A DNA stretch of 64,000 nucleotides from Actinoplanes sp. N902-109. GTDB lineage: Bacteria; Actinomycetota; Actinomycetes; Mycobacteriales; Micromonosporaceae. The notes below the pieces were generated by a model that made no database searches, was not told the DNA's origin, and worked only from the letters and a program-made list of their open reading frames with translations. Where the stretch lies: positions 7,317,501 to 7,381,500 of the forward strand of contig NC_021191.1 in the NCBI RefSeq assembly GCF_000389965.1, written 5' to 3'. Numbering within the stretch: position 1 is the first letter of the stretch; every line of letters starts with the position of its first letter. The position numbers were made by a program, and so were the translations under genes. Shown piece by piece: positions 61,601 to 64,000 of the stretch.

Positions 61601-61999
61601 GTGACGACCTACCGCATCGGTGAGGCAGCCGACCTGCTCGGCGTCAGCGTGGACACCGTGCGCCGCTGGGCCGACGCCGGGCGGCTGGCCTCGGCACGCG
61701 ACGAGCACGGGCACCGCAGCATCGCCGGCGCCGACCTGGCCGCGTTCGCGCGGTCGCTGGCCGACGAGCCGGACGCCGGGGCCCGCCGCTCGTCGGCGCG
61801 CAACCGGCTGCGCGGCATCGTCACCGCCATCGCCCGGGACTCGGTGATGGCGCAGGTGGACATCCAGGCCGGGCCGTTCCGGGTGGTGTCGCTGATGAGC
61901 CGCGAGGCGGTCGACGAGCTCGGCCTGGAGGTCGGCTCGGTGGCGGTGGCCGTGATCAAGAGCACGACGGTGGTCGTGGAGCGAGGGGACGACACATGA
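61601..61999 (+). CDS. HTH-TOBE molybdate-responsive regulator
   Basis: 132 residues. An excisionase/MerR-like HTH (YRIGEAADLLGVSVDTVRRW, 4-23) is joined to a single molybdate-binding TOBE/Mop domain (ARNRLRGIVTAIARD to VAVAVIKSTTVVVER). Such small proteins regulate molybdate uptake in Actinobacteria. It overlaps modA by ATGA and so reports molybdate status to the transporter it precedes. Confidence 0.88.
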   Translation: MTTYRIGEAADLLGVSVDTVRRWADAGRLASARDEHGHRSIAGADLAAFARSLADEPDAGARRSSARNRLRGIVTAIARDSVMAQVDIQAGPFRVVSLMSREAVDELGLEVGSVAVAVIKSTTVVVERGDDT

Positions 62000-62784
62000 G
62001 ACGCCTGATAGCGCTGGGCATGACCGCCGTGCTGGCGCTCAGCGGCTGCAGCAGCAGCTCGGACGACGACGGCTCGGCAGCCCCGGCCGCCTCCGGCAGC
62101 ACCGGGGCCAAGGGCAAGCTCACCGTGCTGGCGGCGGCCTCGCTGACCGAGTCGTTCGACCTCATCGGCACGCAGTTCGAGCAGCTCAACCCCGGGGTCG
62201 ACGTGACCTTCTCGTACGGCGGCAGCGCCGGCCTCGCGCAGCAGATCACCGCCGGGGCGCCCGCCGACGTGTTCGCCGCCGCGAGCCCGGCCACCATGCG
62301 GACGGTCACCGAGGCCGGGGATGCCGGCGGCGACCCGGTCACCTTCGTCAGGAACCAGCTCGTCATCGCCGTACCGAAGGGCAATCCGAAGTCCGTCACC
62401 TCGCTGGCGGCGATGGCGAAGCCGGACGTCAAGGTGGCGCTCTGCGCCGAGCAGGTGCCGTGCGGTGCGGCGGCCACGAAGGCACTGGCCGCGGCCGGCG
62501 TCTCGATCACCCCGGTGACCCAGGAGCAGGACGTCAAGTCGGCACTGGCCAAGGTCAAGCTGGGTGAGGTGGACGCGGCGCTGGTCTACCGCACGGATGC
62601 CGAGGCGGCTGCGGGCGAGGTGGACGGGGTCGAGTTCCCGGAGTCCGCGGACGCCGTCAACGACTACCCGATCGTCGCGCTCAAGAACGCCACCAACCCG
62701 TCCGGGGCGAGCGCCTTCGTCACGTTCGTGCGCAGCGCCCAGGCGCAGCAGGTGCTCGCCGCCGCGGGGTTCCAGCAGCCTTGA
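61996..62784 (+). CDS. modA: Molybdate-binding lipoprotein
   Basis: 262 residues. Lipobox ALSGC with C18. The fold is that of ModA: LTVLAAASLTESFDLIGTQF, FSYGGSAGLAQQITAGAPAD, VFAAAS, GEVDAALVYRTDA. It delivers molybdate or tungstate to ModB. Coupled on both sides by overlapping stop and start codons. Confidence 0.93.
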   Translation: MRRLIALGMTAVLALSGCSSSSDDDGSAAPAASGSTGAKGKLTVLAAASLTESFDLIGTQFEQLNPGVDVTFSYGGSAGLAQQITAGAPADVFAAASPATMRTVTEAGDAGGDPVTFVRNQLVIAVPKGNPKSVTSLAAMAKPDVKVALCAEQVPCGAAATKALAAAGVSITPVTQEQDVKSALAKVKLGEVDAALVYRTDAEAAAGEVDGVEFPESADAVNDYPIVALKNATNPSGASAFVTFVRSAQAQQVLAAAGFQQP

Positions 62785-63563
62785 GCCGCCGGATGCCGCT
62801 CGCCCTGGCGATCCCCGCGCTCGCCGGGCTGGCCTTCCTGGTGCTGCCGCTGGCCGGGCTGCTGATCCGGGCGCCGTGGTCGACGCTGCCCGAGCGGCTG
62901 ACCGCACCCGGGGTGCTGGCGGCGCTGCGGCTGTCGCTGCTGACCGCGACCCTGGCCACGGGCGTGTGCCTGCTGCTGGGGGTGCCGCTGGCCTGGGTGC
63001 TGGCCCGCGCCGACTTCCTCGGCCGCCGGCTGGTCCGGGCGCTGGTCACCGTGCCGCTGGTGCTGCCGCCGGTGGTCGGCGGCGTGGCGCTGCTGCTGGT
63101 GTTCGGCCGGCGCGGGCTGGTCGGCGGGTGGCTCGACAGCGCGTTCGGGTTCACCCTGCCGTTCACCACCGCCGGGGTGGTGGTCGCCGAGGCGTTCGTG
63201 GCGATGCCGTTCCTGGTGATCAGCGTCGAGGGGGCGCTGCGCGGTGCCGACGCGCGCTACGAGGAAGCCGCGGCGACGCTGGGCGCCGGCCGGTGGACGG
63301 CGTTCCGGCGGGTGACGCTGCCGCTGATCGCGCCGGGCGTCGCGGCCGGTGCGGTGCTGTGCTGGGCGCGGGCGCTGGGCGAGTTCGGGGCGACGATCAC
63401 CTTCGCGGGCAACTTCCCGGGCCGCACCCAGACCATGCCGCTGGCTGTCTATCTCGCGCTGGAACAGGACCTCGACGCGGCGATCGTGCTGAGCCTGGTG
63501 CTGCTGGTGGTCTCGGTCGCGATCCTGGCCGCGCTGCGCGACAAGTGGGTCGGGGTCTCGTGA
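62781..63563 (+). CDS. modB: Molybdate ABC permease
   Basis: 260 residues with five to six helices. The EAA-type loop reads EEAAATLGAGRWTAFRRVTLP and the following ALGEFGATITFAGN is typical of ModB. The TTG start overlaps the modA stop (TTGA); ATG at 62793 is the alternative. Confidence 0.92.
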   Translation: MSRRMPLALAIPALAGLAFLVLPLAGLLIRAPWSTLPERLTAPGVLAALRLSLLTATLATGVCLLLGVPLAWVLARADFLGRRLVRALVTVPLVLPPVVGGVALLLVFGRRGLVGGWLDSAFGFTLPFTTAGVVVAEAFVAMPFLVISVEGALRGADARYEEAAATLGAGRWTAFRRVTLPLIAPGVAAGAVLCWARALGEFGATITFAGNFPGRTQTMPLAVYLALEQDLDAAIVLSLVLLVVSVAILAALRDKWVGVS

Positions 63564-64000
63564 GCCTCGACGCGCACCTGGTGGTGCGGCGCCCGGCGTT
63601 CACCCTGGACGCCACCCTGCAGGCCCGTGCGGGCGAGGTGGTGGCGCTGCTGGGCCCGAACGGCGCCGGCAAGACCACCGCGTTGCGGGCGCTGGCCGGG
63701 CTGGTCGACCTCGACGACGGCCACATCACCCTGCACGGCCACCGCCTCGAGAAGGTTGCCCCGGAGCACCGGCACATCGGTGTGGTGTTCCAGGACTACC
63801 TGCTCTTCCCACACCTGACCGCGCTGGACAACGTCGCGTTCGGCCCGCGCTGCCGCGGGGTGACCCGGGCGCAGGCGCGGGTCCGGGCCACCGAGCTGCT
63901 CACCCGGGTCGGTCTTGCCGAGCACGTCCGCAAGAAGCCCCGCCACCTCTCCGGCGGACAGGCGCAACGGGTGGCGCTGGCCCGGGCGCTCGCCACCGAC
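63560..64000 (+). CDS. modC: Molybdate ABC ATPase, truncated by the window end
   Basis: The first 147 residues are present. Walker A is LLGPNGAGKTTALRAL, the Q loop is VVFQDYLLFP and the ABC signature is HLSGGQAQRVALARAL; the Walker B motif lies beyond the window. GTG start overlaps the modB stop. Order modA-modB-modC confirms the transporter. Confidence 0.93.
   Translation, partial: MSLDAHLVVRRPAFTLDATLQARAGEVVALLGPNGAGKTTALRALAGLVDLDDGHITLHGHRLEKVAPEHRHIGVVFQDYLLFPHLTALDNVAFGPRCRGVTRAQARVRATELLTRVGLAEHVRKKPRHLSGGQAQRVALARALATD

Noticed and set aside
1..64000. tRNA, rRNA, insertion sequence or integrated phage
   Set aside because: No cloverleaf, rRNA segment, transposase, integrase or att duplication could be recognised by reading; a covariance search would be needed to exclude a hidden tRNA.

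Overview
The window is high-GC DNA from an actinobacterium. GTG and TTG starts, 4-bp stop/start overlaps, leaderless-looking promoters, GntR/LacI-type sugar control and a lysine-poor proteome all fit. Gene content (two GH87 glucanases, streptogrisin-like protease with ricin lectin, SigE-type sigma factor, GH130 cassette) points to a mycelial soil genus such as Actinoplanes or a relative in Micromonosporaceae; that genus call is inference. No rRNA, tRNA, transposase, integrase or CRISPR array was seen. The sequence is chromosomal in character, with about 50 intact genes on both strands and unusually many different intergenic minisatellites.

Layout. 1-2974: end of an unknown gene, a KDPG aldolase/KDG kinase pair and an NADPH:quinone-type oxidoreductase. 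2958-6249: a GGDEF-EAL membrane protein, then about 0.9 kb of gene debris (HTH and MFS remnants) and a 48-residue membrane protein. 6239-12802: a GH13 alpha-glucosidase divergent from a four-gene cassette of two glycosyltransferases, a probable helical-barrel protein and a GH130 enzyme. 12813-16408: methyltransferase, Gfo/Idh/MocA oxidoreductase, NmrA-like protein, small secreted cysteine protein, with a 58-bp tandem array between convergent genes. 16773-20651 (minus): a chained operon MCP-like protein, MerR, YchJ, kynureninase and an amidohydrolase that carries about 30 five-residue repeats.

20760-32950 is the most coherent accessory system: a LacI repressor, an ABC sugar importer (binding lipoprotein plus two permeases), an intracellular GH13 alpha-glucosidase and two large secreted GH87 enzymes whose three catalytic aspartates are conserved with exact spacing. 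It reads as a complete pathway for attacking alpha-1,3-glucan (fungal wall glucan or mutan): extracellular cleavage, import, hydrolysis to glucose, with shared TTCTTGC-type half-sites in front of the regulator and the binding protein. It ends in a strong 15-bp-stem terminator.

33055-37470: sigma/membrane-protein pair, two paralogous small proteins, and a SulP transporter fused to a beta-carbonic anhydrase. 37998-44190: a fused GCS2 carboxylate-amine ligase/circularly permuted ATP-grasp protein, a class II glutamine amidotransferase resembling the N-acetylglutaminylglutamine amide enzyme, and an S9 peptidase; together they look like a synthesis-and-turnover module for a small peptide amide, possibly an osmolyte. 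44263-49272: MFS protein, membrane and DinB proteins, a 24-bp minisatellite, and a CaCA antiporter preceded by a yybP-ykoY (manganese) riboswitch with an apparent Shine-Dalgarno-sequestering hairpin.

49961-54576 (minus) is a tight operon: NAD kinase fused to a YjdJ-type acetyltransferase, a UBP zinc finger protein, a response-regulator/thioredoxin-reductase-like fusion and a cyclic-nucleotide-domain histidine kinase, which looks like a redox or nucleotide-responsive signalling unit. 54774-64000: secreted S1 protease, Bcr/CflA-type efflux pump, PrsW-like protease, an iron-box controlled siderophore-interacting protein, a TPR-type regulator fragment, a small-molecule kinase and the molybdate operon (HTH-TOBE regulator, modA, modB, start of modC).
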